64,000 nt of DNA from JADCRZ01 sp031399065 (GTDB taxonomy: Bacteria > Bacteroidota > Bacteroidia > Chitinophagales > Chitinophagaceae), in assembly GCA_031399065.1 (NCBI GenBank), contig JANNOM010000070.1, forward strand, positions 100,846 through 164,845, written 5' to 3'. A program made the translations under genes and the position numbers. This document shows positions 17,371 to 26,520 of this stretch, piece after piece (within the stretch, counting starts at the first letter, position 1; each line of letters begins with the position of its first letter). Under the pieces are notes generated by a model. That model was not told where the DNA came from. It worked only from the letters and a program-made list of their open reading frames with translations, and did no database searches.

Positions 17371-19317
17371 TTATTCACTCATTACACTTCCTGGAACGGC
17401 CGTTATTTTCAAAATGGTTTGGCTTTCAGCCGGACTTTTAACTTTAATTGAAATTCGACTCACGCCCGGATTGTCAGAATCCTGTGGGTTTCTGGCTTTG
17501 GAAACATCTTCGATCACTATTTCAGGTTTAATAGTTGAACCCGGTAATTCCACCTTTATTTTTAGTGATTTACCCGCGTGTTCCAATAAAATACCATTTG
17601 GTACAAGTGTTATTTTGGCTTTAGTCAGCCATTGAAAGGAAGCCTCTGTAGTATTCGATCCGGTAGTCCATTCATCCTGAATGGTAATGGACCGGTTCGG
17701 ATGCAATTTCACGGTGCGACTCACTTTTTCTACTTGCGACTTGTAAAGGGAGGTTAAGTCTGCCATGTTTCCCATGGTGCCTTTTTCGTCAGGTATCTGA
17801 ATAATATCAGCCTTACCCGAAATATCCTGTCGTGCATTATTAAAGCGCAGAATATTATGCCCTTCCGGACCGGGGCGGAATGTTGTCCACCGGTCGCTGT
17901 TCTGGGTATAGTTCCAGAGATCAAGTTTTGCGGCTCTCATTTTATCATAACTTTCACCTCCCATATCCAGTGCCCACCGTATTCCATCTGCTTCGAGAAT
18001 AAAGCTTCCGATATCCATTTGCCCGTGAGAGTTATCAGGCGTACCCCCTTTAAATGCAACAAAAGAAGCCGATGGATCATTCCATTTCGATCGCATTACG
18101 GCTATAGGCATTAATCCCCCACTGGCCGTCCAGTGTAGAGGCAATTGATACGTTTTACTGGCAGGAGGTAATTTTGGATTCCACCATAACACTTCCATGG
18201 CTAAATGACGGCTAAGTTCCCTGGGCTTTTTATCCGCATCAGTGCCTTGCAGAATATTGGTAGCTTTTACCAGGCTTTTAATTTCTACTTCCGCTATTTC
18301 GCGATGGCCTCTTTCATTAGCAAACCAGAACATAACCGGCTCTGAGGTGAAGCGGTCGATCGTCTCTGTTAATGGAGCAGCGGTTGCATCGCCAAAATTA
18401 TAATCGATGCCTGTTGGCCCATTTATCTGTGCCATAAAATCTATTGATTCCAGCAAACCGGTAAATTTTTCGAGCCCGCAAGAAACGCCGAAAACAGAGC
18501 GGAGTGCTTCCAGGGCGAAGACATGAAACGTAGTGCCATAGGACCAATACGTTGGCCCCTCCGGATAGGAGCCATGGGGAGCGTATACTTCAGCAGCTAT
18601 AGGCAAAAATTTAACAGCACGCTCAACAACCTTACGTGCCAGCGCCGGTTCACGTTCTGCAATAGCAAGTGCTCCTGTTATTAGTCCTCCATTATTTACG
18701 GGGTTATGATTAAAATTTCCATTTAACTCTCCAGTCTCAGTTTCCTTAAATAGAAGGGAAGGTTCAAGTGCATTTTTCACGATTGACTGAGCTACTTTGT
18801 CTCTTTCTTCCACAGAAAGATGGTCATACAGCCAGTCTAAACCTATACCTGCGGCCAGGGAGGCCTCTCCTACGTCAATAAAATGGGAGGGGCACCAGTC
18901 AGGCAATTCAGCAAGTTGAAGCAACTCTGCCCTGGCGCGATCGAGATAGCGTTTGTCATTAAAGATACGAAAGCTGAGTGCCAGCGTTAAAATGCGTCCC
19001 TGGGCACTGCGAACGGCATTGAATTTAAAAGTACGTCCGGTAGGATATACCAGCTTCTCTGCCATAAGATGTTTTTCTGCAGCATTTTTAAGAAGTACTA
19101 AAAGGTTTTTTGTAACATCGTCGTTTTGCGATTTCAGGGAAACGATACGGGCATTATCGCCGAAGAGCCTGGGATGGGCCGGGAGCTTATTCCAATCAGT
19201 TTCGGTTACACACCGGGATTCTTTTTCTGCATTCTTATATTGCCCCTGCGCCGTGAAAGAGGAAAATAAGGAGCCCGTTACCATCAGGTATCCAATAATT
19301 TTTTTGATTACTTTCAT
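17371..19317 (-). CDS. heparinase II/III-family polysaccharide lyase, exported
   Basis: 648 residues with a signal peptide (IGYLMVTGSLFSSFTAQGQ). The N-terminal alpha toroid has LPAHPRLFGDNARI, AQGRILTLALSFRI, LPDWCPSHFIDVGEASLAAGIGLDWLYD, NFNHNPVNNGGLITGALAIAER and GSYPEGPTYWSYGTTFH, the Tyr/His-bearing stretch of the family. The C-terminal beta-sandwich has the heparinase II/III motif KGGTPDNSHGQMDIGSFILEADGIRWALDMG. It probably cleaves a uronate-containing polysaccharide by beta-elimination (PL15- or PL12/21-like). A close paralogue is at 45460-47340, with near-identical stretches such as YDKMRAAKLDLWNYTQNS. It precedes the GH105-like gene, which would act on its unsaturated products. Confidence 0.85.
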   Translation of the reverse strand: MKVIKKIIGYLMVTGSLFSSFTAQGQYKNAEKESRCVTETDWNKLPAHPRLFGDNARIVSLKSQNDDVTKNLLVLLKNAAEKHLMAEKLVYPTGRTFKFNAVRSAQGRILTLALSFRIFNDKRYLDRARAELLQLAELPDWCPSHFIDVGEASLAAGIGLDWLYDHLSVEERDKVAQSIVKNALEPSLLFKETETGELNGNFNHNPVNNGGLITGALAIAEREPALARKVVERAVKFLPIAAEVYAPHGSYPEGPTYWSYGTTFHVFALEALRSVFGVSCGLEKFTGLLESIDFMAQINGPTGIDYNFGDATAAPLTETIDRFTSEPVMFWFANERGHREIAEVEIKSLVKATNILQGTDADKKPRELSRHLAMEVLWWNPKLPPASKTYQLPLHWTASGGLMPIAVMRSKWNDPSASFVAFKGGTPDNSHGQMDIGSFILEADGIRWALDMGGESYDKMRAAKLDLWNYTQNSDRWTTFRPGPEGHNILRFNNARQDISGKADIIQIPDEKGTMGNMADLTSLYKSQVEKVSRTVKLHPNRSITIQDEWTTGSNTTEASFQWLTKAKITLVPNGILLEHAGKSLKIKVELPGSTIKPEIVIEDVSKARNPQDSDNPGVSRISIKVKSPAESQTILKITAVPGSVMSE

Positions 19318-19326
19318 TTTGTTTTT

Positions 19327-21255
19327 TTACTGATTAAATTTATATGCTCCACGTTCCAGGCTATCGCCTTTAGTACCGCGGATGTTGCCAATTACATCAA
19401 TAACAGGTAGGGCGTCCAATTTTGTATAACCGGCTTTGATGGCAGGGCTACCAGGTTTTAAATGAAAATCGGCCATTGAAGGATCAAGGGAAGGATTTAC
19501 GAAGAAAGGGTCGGCAACGATATCGTTCTGACCTTTAAGATTCGGCTTTATACCACCAAAATACAGATTATTTATACGAATAATATTCGAGGTGTTCCTG
19601 TCCTCACGGGGCATCTCCCAAAAGTCGAGCGGACGGTCAGGCTGGGCTACTACAATATTGTTTATTACCCGAATGTCTTTACAATAATCAAACCCCATAT
19701 TTCCCCATTTTAATTCAGGAGTTATACCATTAAAATAAAGGGTATTATTCACCACATCGATGCGGTGACTCCCCCACATTTGAATACCACCGCCCCCATT
19801 TCCATACACCAGGTTGTTTTGAACCAGGGTTCTGCCAAGATAAGCATCAGGAGCCAAATACTCCTCTGCACTGGCATCAAAAAGAAATCCATTACCATTA
19901 TAGATTTTAAACGGCCCGGCTTTTTTATATGTTTTGCATTGGTTGGCATAGGCCTGGTTGCCCCTTACCAGTATTTTAGTGACATTATCAAGCTTGTCAA
20001 AGTCGGCATAATGCATCATAGTAAAACCCGACATACACCAATGGGCGGAAGTATAGCAATTGTAACGAAGTACGTTGTTTTCAACAGCCAGGTAATCGGT
20101 ATAGTCGGCATAAATACCATCGGCTCCGCAGTATTCGGCGATGCAGTCTGAAATACGGATATGGTGGTACATTCTAACCGGAGAAAACTCTCCATTTATA
20201 TTGATGCCAGTTGTTTCCGTAACCGGGGTAGAAGTACCCAGTTCCGGTAATTTTTGCCTGAGAACTTCTTCGGCATTGCCTTTAAGGTGCAGACCTCTTA
20301 CCTCGAGGTAAGCAAGTATGGGCGAGTTCGAGTACGACGATTTTAAACCCTGATAAATCCTGACACCGTCTTTGCCGTTGCATAAGATAGTGGGTGCATG
20401 ACCGGGATAATTTTTTAATGTTATCCATGCAGAAGGTGTTCCGGAATGTATAAAACTGGCTACTGCAGGCTGGCTATCGATTCCGGAATAATTTCCGTTC
20501 ATCAGCAAAATAATATCACCTGGTTTAGCCTGGTCCAGGGCAGCCTGAGGATTAGCGAAGGCAGTATTTTCTGTACGGCCATTATTTTTATCACTACACG
20601 TAGAACTTACATAGTAAGCAGGTGTGCTGTAAGAAAAATTATCTATCCTCAGCTTATGTTTGCCTTCAGCCAGATCGTCCGTTTGGGAAGGGCCTATTGA
20701 AAAACTTACGTTAATATATGGATCTCTCGCATTAAATTTTCCTGCCCCAGCAGCTTGCATACCGGATAATTCGAATGCAGTGCGGACGAAGTGGTTGGCA
20801 GTAGCGGGATAAACTTTTTTTTCCATTCCCCCTGTACGTATCTTATCTATATTAAAAGACTCCAAAAGAACAGTTACAGAACGTACCGATGATACAGAAT
20901 GGTCGAAGCTAAGAGTAAGTTTACCCATATCTGTTTCCTGATTTTTTATACGAAGCAACCCGGAATTAAGGGTGGCTATCCAGTTTTTATCGTTGCTTGC
21001 GTTCTCTACCGATAATTCTAATGCATCAGAAAATATAGTAGTATAAGCAACATCCACAACACCATATTTCCCCCACTGTATTTTTGCCGTAATAGCCGGA
21101 TCGGATGCACTTGCGGATACATCGGCCCATTTTTCTTCCGCCTTGTAATCTTTTAGCCACGGATATTCCCTATTAAAATCTGTACGGATTATAGATTGGC
21201 CGTTGACATTAATTAAACAAAACATCAGGGCTAATGACAAAAATATGGGTTTCAT
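19327..21255 (-). CDS. right-handed parallel beta-helix protein, probable polysaccharide lyase
   Basis: 642 residues from the ATG at 21255, chosen because it puts a signal peptide first (MKPIFLSLALMFCLINVNGQ); an in-frame ATG lies 10 codons upstream. An N-terminal ~190-residue beta domain is followed by the opening of a beta-helix fold (YYVSSTCSDKNNGRTENT, then FANPQAALDQAKPGDIILLMNGNYSG), the pattern seen in PL9/PL6-like and other pectate-lyase-type proteins. Coil repeats continue with ISDCIAEYCGADGIYADYTDYLAVENNVLRYN, ILVRGNQAYANQC, TLVQNNLVYGNGGGGIQMWGS and IDVVNNTLYFNG. The C-terminus DFHLKPGSPAIKAGY is typical of such proteins. Likely a lyase or a glycan-binding enzyme acting with the heparinase-type lyase encoded 10 bases downstream. 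Confidence 0.78.
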   Translation of the reverse strand: MKPIFLSLALMFCLINVNGQSIIRTDFNREYPWLKDYKAEEKWADVSASASDPAITAKIQWGKYGVVDVAYTTIFSDALELSVENASNDKNWIATLNSGLLRIKNQETDMGKLTLSFDHSVSSVRSVTVLLESFNIDKIRTGGMEKKVYPATANHFVRTAFELSGMQAAGAGKFNARDPYINVSFSIGPSQTDDLAEGKHKLRIDNFSYSTPAYYVSSTCSDKNNGRTENTAFANPQAALDQAKPGDIILLMNGNYSGIDSQPAVASFIHSGTPSAWITLKNYPGHAPTILCNGKDGVRIYQGLKSSYSNSPILAYLEVRGLHLKGNAEEVLRQKLPELGTSTPVTETTGININGEFSPVRMYHHIRISDCIAEYCGADGIYADYTDYLAVENNVLRYNCYTSAHWCMSGFTMMHYADFDKLDNVTKILVRGNQAYANQCKTYKKAGPFKIYNGNGFLFDASAEEYLAPDAYLGRTLVQNNLVYGNGGGGIQMWGSHRIDVVNNTLYFNGITPELKWGNMGFDYCKDIRVINNIVVAQPDRPLDFWEMPREDRNTSNIIRINNLYFGGIKPNLKGQNDIVADPFFVNPSLDPSMADFHLKPGSPAIKAGYTKLDALPVIDVIGNIRGTKGDSLERGAYKFNQ

Positions 21256-21432
21256 ATAAGGAGACATTTGTATTGGTTTATACATTTTTCTTTAAAAGCG
21301 GGTATTGGTGGAGGTAATGAAAAACCAGACTTAAATAACAGTAAAATATAACAATGATCACGAGTTTCATATAGTTTTTTTACTATCTAAGTATGGCGGA
21401 AATAAGTAGCACTAAAAATATTAGTCAAACCG

Positions 21433-22719
21433 TTAACTAATCATACTTTTTAATTTCCAGGGATCACGTTCTTCTCGCCTTCGCATGGCATTGGCTTCCG
21501 TATCATTGATGAATTCTTCCTTCTCAGGATTCCAGTTTAGTTTTCTCCCCAGGATCATTGCAATGTTTCCGATATGCGTAATGGTGGAAACCCGCTGAAG
21601 ATCTTCTACGGGATGAAACGTTTCTTTTCGGTTTTTTATACACTCCAAAAAATTGGCGTGTTCACTGGGGCCGGTAACAAGATGTTTATCCGCAGGCCTG
21701 ATCACTGAATTCAGCAGCTCGGTAGAGCTGGCTTCGAGCGGACCTGCCCAGCCGCTTATTTTAAGCCACCCATCAGTACCATAGCAGATTATTTCTCTAT
21801 TATTGGAATGAACATCCAGTGTTACACCGTTTTTGTAAATATAAGTAAGGTTATAGGTTTCTGCGGTATTATATAATCCGGTCGAAAAAAATCCCTTTCC
21901 TTTCACAGATATAGGTCCTGTTTTCTCAGTTCCATTTGCACGCTGAGCCGTATCCAGCATATGTGCACCCCAATCGGTAAGATTCCCGCCTGAGTAATCA
22001 AAATTAAATCGGAATTTCCCGTGGCAACGCCCGGGGCTATAAGGTGCCTGCGGAGCAGGACCTAACCACATATCGTAATCGAAACCTTCCGGAACAGGCT
22101 GAACAATCAGGTCTTCCGGTTTGCTTTTAACAGGACCGCTCAAAAGGCCGCAAACTATTTTTTGAAGTTTTCCGATATAGCCATTTCTCACGAGTTCGGC
22201 CATTCGCAGATATTGAGAAAGTGAACGGTCTTCCAGGCTGGTTTGGTAAATACGGTCGTGTTTAGATACTACATCGCACAGGATTCTACCCTGTTCTATC
22301 GTTTGGGTGGGCTTTTCGCAACATACGTCTTTACCTGCCTGGATAGAAAGCACCGAGAGAGGCACATGCCAGTGATCCGGAGTAGAAATCTGAATGGCAT
22401 CAATGTCTTTTCTTTGCAGTAGTTCCCTGAAATCGCTATATATTTTACAATCCGTATTATTATAGTGGGTATCAATTACGTTTTTAGCTTTTAGCGCATG
22501 CTGGTAATCTACATCGCACACGGCAATTACCCGGCAAGTATCCAGCTTTAAATACGCAGCCAGATTCCAGTTGATGCCATGATTACCGGTGCCGATCATG
22601 CCGATCGTGATTTTGTCGCTAATTCCAAATGCGCTGGCTTTAATAATAGTGGGGAATGCTATGGCTGCTCCGGCAACAAGTCCGGAATGAAGTAAAAATT
22701 TTCTTCTTGTGATTGTCAT
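21433..22719 (-). CDS. Tat-exported Gfo/Idh/MocA-family oxidoreductase
   Basis: 428 residues. TRRKFLLHSGLVAGAAIA is a clear twin-arginine signal, so the protein folds with its cofactor before export. The Rossmann part follows: KITIGMIGTGNHGINW, VIAVCDVDYQHA, DIDAIQISTPDHWHVPLSVLSIQAGKDVCCEKP. The last is the family EKP motif. The second half carries the substrate domain with DWGAHMLDTAQRA. Periplasmic members are thought to oxidise or reduce sugars with a tightly bound NAD(P), for example at C3. Neighbours support this: an exported sugar isomerase downstream in reading order and a DUF1080 (3-keto-disaccharide hydrolase) protein in the same cluster. Confidence 0.9.
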   Translation of the reverse strand: MTITRRKFLLHSGLVAGAAIAFPTIIKASAFGISDKITIGMIGTGNHGINWNLAAYLKLDTCRVIAVCDVDYQHALKAKNVIDTHYNNTDCKIYSDFRELLQRKDIDAIQISTPDHWHVPLSVLSIQAGKDVCCEKPTQTIEQGRILCDVVSKHDRIYQTSLEDRSLSQYLRMAELVRNGYIGKLQKIVCGLLSGPVKSKPEDLIVQPVPEGFDYDMWLGPAPQAPYSPGRCHGKFRFNFDYSGGNLTDWGAHMLDTAQRANGTEKTGPISVKGKGFFSTGLYNTAETYNLTYIYKNGVTLDVHSNNREIICYGTDGWLKISGWAGPLEASSTELLNSVIRPADKHLVTGPSEHANFLECIKNRKETFHPVEDLQRVSTITHIGNIAMILGRKLNWNPEKEEFINDTEANAMRRREERDPWKLKSMIS

Positions 22720-22769
22720 GATTTGTATATTTAACGCATTAATTCAGGGGATAAGTGATTGGGAACGTG

Positions 22770-23642
22770 CTATAATTTCTGCATATATTTATTCCAGCTT
22801 GTCATAGAATATTTCAAATGATCTTCCGGTTTTTCCTTGAGGGCGTAGCATTGCAAGCCCACAGGTCCCGCATAATGATTCCTTTTCAGTATTTGAAGTA
22901 CTTTCAATACATCAAATGATCCTTTACCTAGAGGTTGAATCAATCGGTCCCATTCCATTTTATTGGTTTCGCCGTCATCTGCCCCATTGATAGATACGGC
23001 AAACAGGTAGGGAACGGCTTTTGTTAATTCCTGTTCCATAAGGTTCCTTTCTTCCAGTTTCAGGTAGTGACATAAATTAAATACTGCGCCAACGTTTCGC
23101 CGGTTAACTTTCTGCGTTAATTGAACCGCATGCCCTACTTTAATCAGCCAGTCGCCATGATGCGGATACAGCGCGATGCTGACACCATAATCATCTGCAT
23201 AATCTGCCACTTTCTGGAGAATAGAAACACATATTGAATCGCCGGCAGAATCGGAGGGAACATATTTCTTACTGTTAATGTGGAACCATATTGTTGCGCC
23301 TTTACCTTTCATTTTTATAATGAAATCGAATAACCGGGGATCGACAGGTTGTTCAGAGTCGAGGTCCAGCTTAGCCCAAATCATGAAAATTTTTAAATTG
23401 TGCTGATTCATCGCTTCCAGCTTTTTGTCTGTTTGCTGAGGATTACTCAAACTCATTTCAATCCCATCAAAGCCCAGTTTTTGTAAAAGCTTAGCCTGAG
23501 ATACCGGATCATTTGAATACTCTGATCTGGAAAAAGCGTCTGAAAAACAAAAAAACTTCGGACGAAAAGATTGCCCCTGAAGTGCTGTAAGGAAAAAGCA
23601 CAGGCAAACGCAGATTACTGTTTTTTGCATATTGGCAAGCAT
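22770..23642 (-). CDS. exported sugar phosphate isomerase/epimerase-like TIM-barrel protein
   Basis: 290 residues; Met5 (23630) is an alternative start that gives the cleaner signal peptide MQKTVICVCLCFFLTALQGQ. The AP-endonuclease-2/xylose-isomerase-like barrel shows KLLQKLGFDGIEMSLSNP, ALYPHHGDWLIKVGHAVQLTQKV, VGAVFNLCHYL, and a final strand GPVGLQCYAL. His, Asp and Glu residues at strand ends would hold a divalent metal. Members of this exported subgroup usually accompany Gfo/Idh/MocA oxidoreductases and DUF1080 proteins, as here. The exact substrate is unknown. The gene is 51 bases upstream of the oxidoreductase gene and in the same operon. Confidence 0.8.
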   Translation of the reverse strand: MLANMQKTVICVCLCFFLTALQGQSFRPKFFCFSDAFSRSEYSNDPVSQAKLLQKLGFDGIEMSLSNPQQTDKKLEAMNQHNLKIFMIWAKLDLDSEQPVDPRLFDFIIKMKGKGATIWFHINSKKYVPSDSAGDSICVSILQKVADYADDYGVSIALYPHHGDWLIKVGHAVQLTQKVNRRNVGAVFNLCHYLKLEERNLMEQELTKAVPYLFAVSINGADDGETNKMEWDRLIQPLGKGSFDVLKVLQILKRNHYAGPVGLQCYALKEKPEDHLKYSMTSWNKYMQKL

Positions 23643-23749
23643 TACGTTATTGAAATGATACGGAGCAATTTACTTTTCAGCTCTTAATAAACATCCAACA
23701 GGCTATTAATAAGCAATTAATAAGCTAACAATTTTCTAAAATAATCAGA

Positions 23750-26263
23750 TTATTTGAATAGCTGGGAGAAAGATACAGTGAATTTTTCACCATAATGAAG
23801 CTTATACTCTTCCGAAAATTTATTGTAATAGTGTTTAGCTAATTTGGCGTCGCTCAGGTTTTTCAATAACATTTCAATCATTTCCTCGTTGATGGGATCA
23901 AATAACATAAGCATATCCATACAGGTAACAAGTTCCTCTTTAGAAAAATGGTGCTTATTTTTTTCGAGAATAAAATTCAATAAATCGACGATCTCGGTGT
24001 TAATTCGTTCTTTAAATGTATCTAGCCAGGGATGCTGATCTTCCGGTAAAAACTTTCCTTTTGAAATAAGATTATAAAAGGCAGAGAGAATTTCCGGCTT
24101 ATGATTGGAGGGATCATCCAGTTTTTTAAGGTAAGTAAAACAAGAGGAATAATCGAATTCAACCAGGCTATCGAGTTTGATTTTCCAGAAATTATTATCG
24201 AAGTGTAATTCAATTCCGGGTAATTCTTTCAAAATCATACGCAGTTTGTGAACTGATACATTCCGGTTGTTTGTCGCCTTTTTGCCGTCAAAACCGTTCC
24301 ATAGCACAATGGTCAGTTCTTCCGTTGAAATTCCTTCCACGTATTTTTCAGAATACAGTAGCAGTACAAGCAGCAATTCTCTTATTTTTGGACTTAAGTC
24401 ACTAACCCTGTTCATTCCCGAAAGGTCAGTCAGCGCTAATTTACCGAAAAGCTGGATTGATACTTTCCTCAACGGCGTAGTAGTAGTAGTAATCGGTTCT
24501 GCAGGCTTTGTTATTTCTGGGATGGATTTCAAATTCTGAACAGGAGTTGACCTGGTTTTTCTTCTGCTTAAAATTAATACAACGACGGAAGCCAGAAGGA
24601 CTGCTAAAAGACTGGCTCCCCAATACCAATAATAAAATGAGGTAGCAGGTTTAATAGGGGAAAGGTCTTTGGCAAGCAACAAAATTTCAGATTCACTCAG
24701 TGCACGGTTCCACAAAATAAAATCACTCATCTGCCCGCTAAAGTATTTTCCTCCTGCCAGCGTTGTACGACCGATATATAATGAATCGGCTCCTTCGTAC
24801 GCAGGATGGTTGATGGAGCGACTGTCAAGCTCACCATTTACATATATAGCCTGTTCACCTGAAAATTTCATATAACGCCAAACGACATGATACCATTTAC
24901 CTGTTTCGAACCGACGTATACCAAGATGGTCGTTACCAAAAAAACCAAAGTAAGGAATACTATTCCGCAAACTAAGGTGGATGCTGCCCCTAAGATCCCG
25001 GGAATAGGTACCGATGATGCTTTGTTCCGAATTGAGACTATCGGGTTTAATCCAGACTGAAAAAGTAAAATCAGACTGCACTATACCCAGTTCATTTGCA
25101 GGCGGAAGAGAAATCCATCTTTTATGGCCAAACTCGGCCACCTGGCCACGTTGTAAATCGGAACGAAAAGCCAGACCGTGATTTATACCATCATTGTCTT
25201 CGCCACTGTAGTTGTGTGTATTTTCTTTAAACGGAAAATAAAGCTGCAACTGCTTTTTAATATTTAACGAATTAGCATAAAAGTAAACTGTATCCGGAGA
25301 GTCTGTACCATCTATTTGTACTGAACCAGGTGAAAATTCAAAACCAGGACTACTGGGAGTTAAGGTAATTTTTTCATTAGGGAAAATGGGGAAGTTAAAT
25401 ACTCCATTGGTATACTTCTGTTTTGCGCCATCCCATATTACATAATCAAGCGGAAGCAGGTTGTGTAGTACCTTACCATGCACTATTTTAAACGAATTAA
25501 ACAGTGCCGTTTTTACTCTTGTTAATCCGGAGCCCTGGTCGGTAATAACAAATGCTGCTTTTTTTCCGTTTTGCTGCCATATATTTAGTAAGTAGTTTAT
25601 AAAAAACTGCCAGCCGGACCACCCCGAGCTTCCATTCTTTTTCTCTAAAGCTTTAAAAAGTTCTGAGCCACTATTGGCTTCGATCATCATTAAGTCAGAA
25701 CGATAATCTCCTTTCTCCAAATCGTTAATTAATGTGGGTGCATTTAGAGAGGGCTTTAATTGAAAACCATATTCCCAGTATTGAAAAACCCAATTCGTTA
25801 AAGGATTTTCTTCATTAAGGGTAAATATAATAATCTGCTTTTTATCTGCTAAGATCTGATTTAGCGAAGGAAATGAACCATCCGAATTTCTAATTACCAC
25901 CAAATTCATTAATCCATTCTCCTCCAGATTTAACCTGACCTTTTCCCATGGTATCTCAGGTTCAATGAATAAAGTAATGATACGATCCGGATGAGCATTT
26001 AGTAACGAAGCCCATTCGTTAAAAATCTTTTTGACATCTGCCGGCTGGTCGCGAAACCTTATTTCAGCGTTTTCTGTCTCCTTTCCTTTCCCCATCCGAA
26101 ATTTAAACCCATCGCAAAGTGGAAACCAGTCTTTGGTTGATTCTACCAGTTCGGTTTGCCCGAGATCGAAAATGACTTTGGTTTGATCGGCAAGCCATAT
26201 CTGCCCGACTGACGATGATGTATAAAGAAAAGAAAGGAGCAGTACGATAATAACTCTGAGCAT
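23750..26263 (-). CDS. membrane-spanning regulator: periplasmic N-terminal and LamG domains, one TM helix, SARP-like DNA-binding domain
   Basis: 837 residues. A signal peptide (1-20) leads to a ~320-residue periplasmic domain (WLADQTKVIFDLGQTELV..., ITLFIEPEIPWEKVR, MMIEANSG) that faintly resembles a PI-PLC-like TIM barrel. Residues ~345-530 are a LamG/concanavalin-type jellyroll (FTFSVWIKPDSL, GKWYHVVWRYMKFSGEQAIYVNGELD, MSDFILWNRALSESEI). A single TM helix lies at about 546-566 (GASLLAVLLASVVVLILSRR). A Thr/Pro-rich linker leads to residues ~598-700, a winged-helix part of OmpR/SARP type (VSIQLFGKLALTD, LSPKIRELLLVLLL, STEELTIVLW, NRNVSVHKLRMILKEL). The last ~137 residues are helical and BTAD/TPR-like. 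It would sense glycan outside and bind DNA inside. It is divergent from the DUF1080 gene and upstream of the lyase genes it may control. Confidence 0.8.
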   Translation of the reverse strand: MLRVIIVLLLSFLYTSSSVGQIWLADQTKVIFDLGQTELVESTKDWFPLCDGFKFRMGKGKETENAEIRFRDQPADVKKIFNEWASLLNAHPDRIITLFIEPEIPWEKVRLNLEENGLMNLVVIRNSDGSFPSLNQILADKKQIIIFTLNEENPLTNWVFQYWEYGFQLKPSLNAPTLINDLEKGDYRSDLMMIEANSGSELFKALEKKNGSSGWSGWQFFINYLLNIWQQNGKKAAFVITDQGSGLTRVKTALFNSFKIVHGKVLHNLLPLDYVIWDGAKQKYTNGVFNFPIFPNEKITLTPSSPGFEFSPGSVQIDGTDSPDTVYFYANSLNIKKQLQLYFPFKENTHNYSGEDNDGINHGLAFRSDLQRGQVAEFGHKRWISLPPANELGIVQSDFTFSVWIKPDSLNSEQSIIGTYSRDLRGSIHLSLRNSIPYFGFFGNDHLGIRRFETGKWYHVVWRYMKFSGEQAIYVNGELDSRSINHPAYEGADSLYIGRTTLAGGKYFSGQMSDFILWNRALSESEILLLAKDLSPIKPATSFYYWYWGASLLAVLLASVVVLILSRRKTRSTPVQNLKSIPEITKPAEPITTTTTPLRKVSIQLFGKLALTDLSGMNRVSDLSPKIRELLLVLLLYSEKYVEGISTEELTIVLWNGFDGKKATNNRNVSVHKLRMILKELPGIELHFDNNFWKIKLDSLVEFDYSSCFTYLKKLDDPSNHKPEILSAFYNLISKGKFLPEDQHPWLDTFKERINTEIVDLLNFILEKNKHHFSKEELVTCMDMLMLFDPINEEMIEMLLKNLSDAKLAKHYYNKFSEEYKLHYGEKFTVSFSQLFK

Positions 26264-26520
26264 ATTTATATTGCCAGTTTGAAAAAGATAAAGATAAAAG
26301 TTATTTCTGATGGGGGAATAGCCCGGTTTCCACCTGTTAACTATATTTTATAGTAATGGCTGTTTACTAAAAAATCTTATTAATCAATCACTAATCATAC
26401 AATAATTCGACGTTAATCAGCCTAATGTATTTTTGAAAGTCTTGAAACAGACTTAACTTATACATTTTTTAATACATTTCTTCGAAATTTAATTCTTTTT
26501 TAATAAAATCATTAAGTAAA
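26264..26520. promoter_or_regulatory. divergent intergenic region between the LamG-SARP regulator and the DUF1080 gene
   Basis: 257 AT-rich bases with both promoters. A short tandem repeat CTTGAAA-type element occurs near 26432-26448 (TTTTTGAAAGTCTTGAAAC). No clean palindrome was found. This is the most probable binding region for the regulator encoded on the left, but no operator can be fixed from one copy. Confidence 0.3.

Noticed and set aside
19749..20151. Frames on both strands within the beta-helix gene
   Set aside because: They arise from the repetitive coil sequence of the real gene and show no motif of their own.
24441..24629. Short frames over the Thr-rich linker of the LamG-SARP regulator
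   Set aside because: The low-complexity ACC/ACT linker leaves other frames open by chance.
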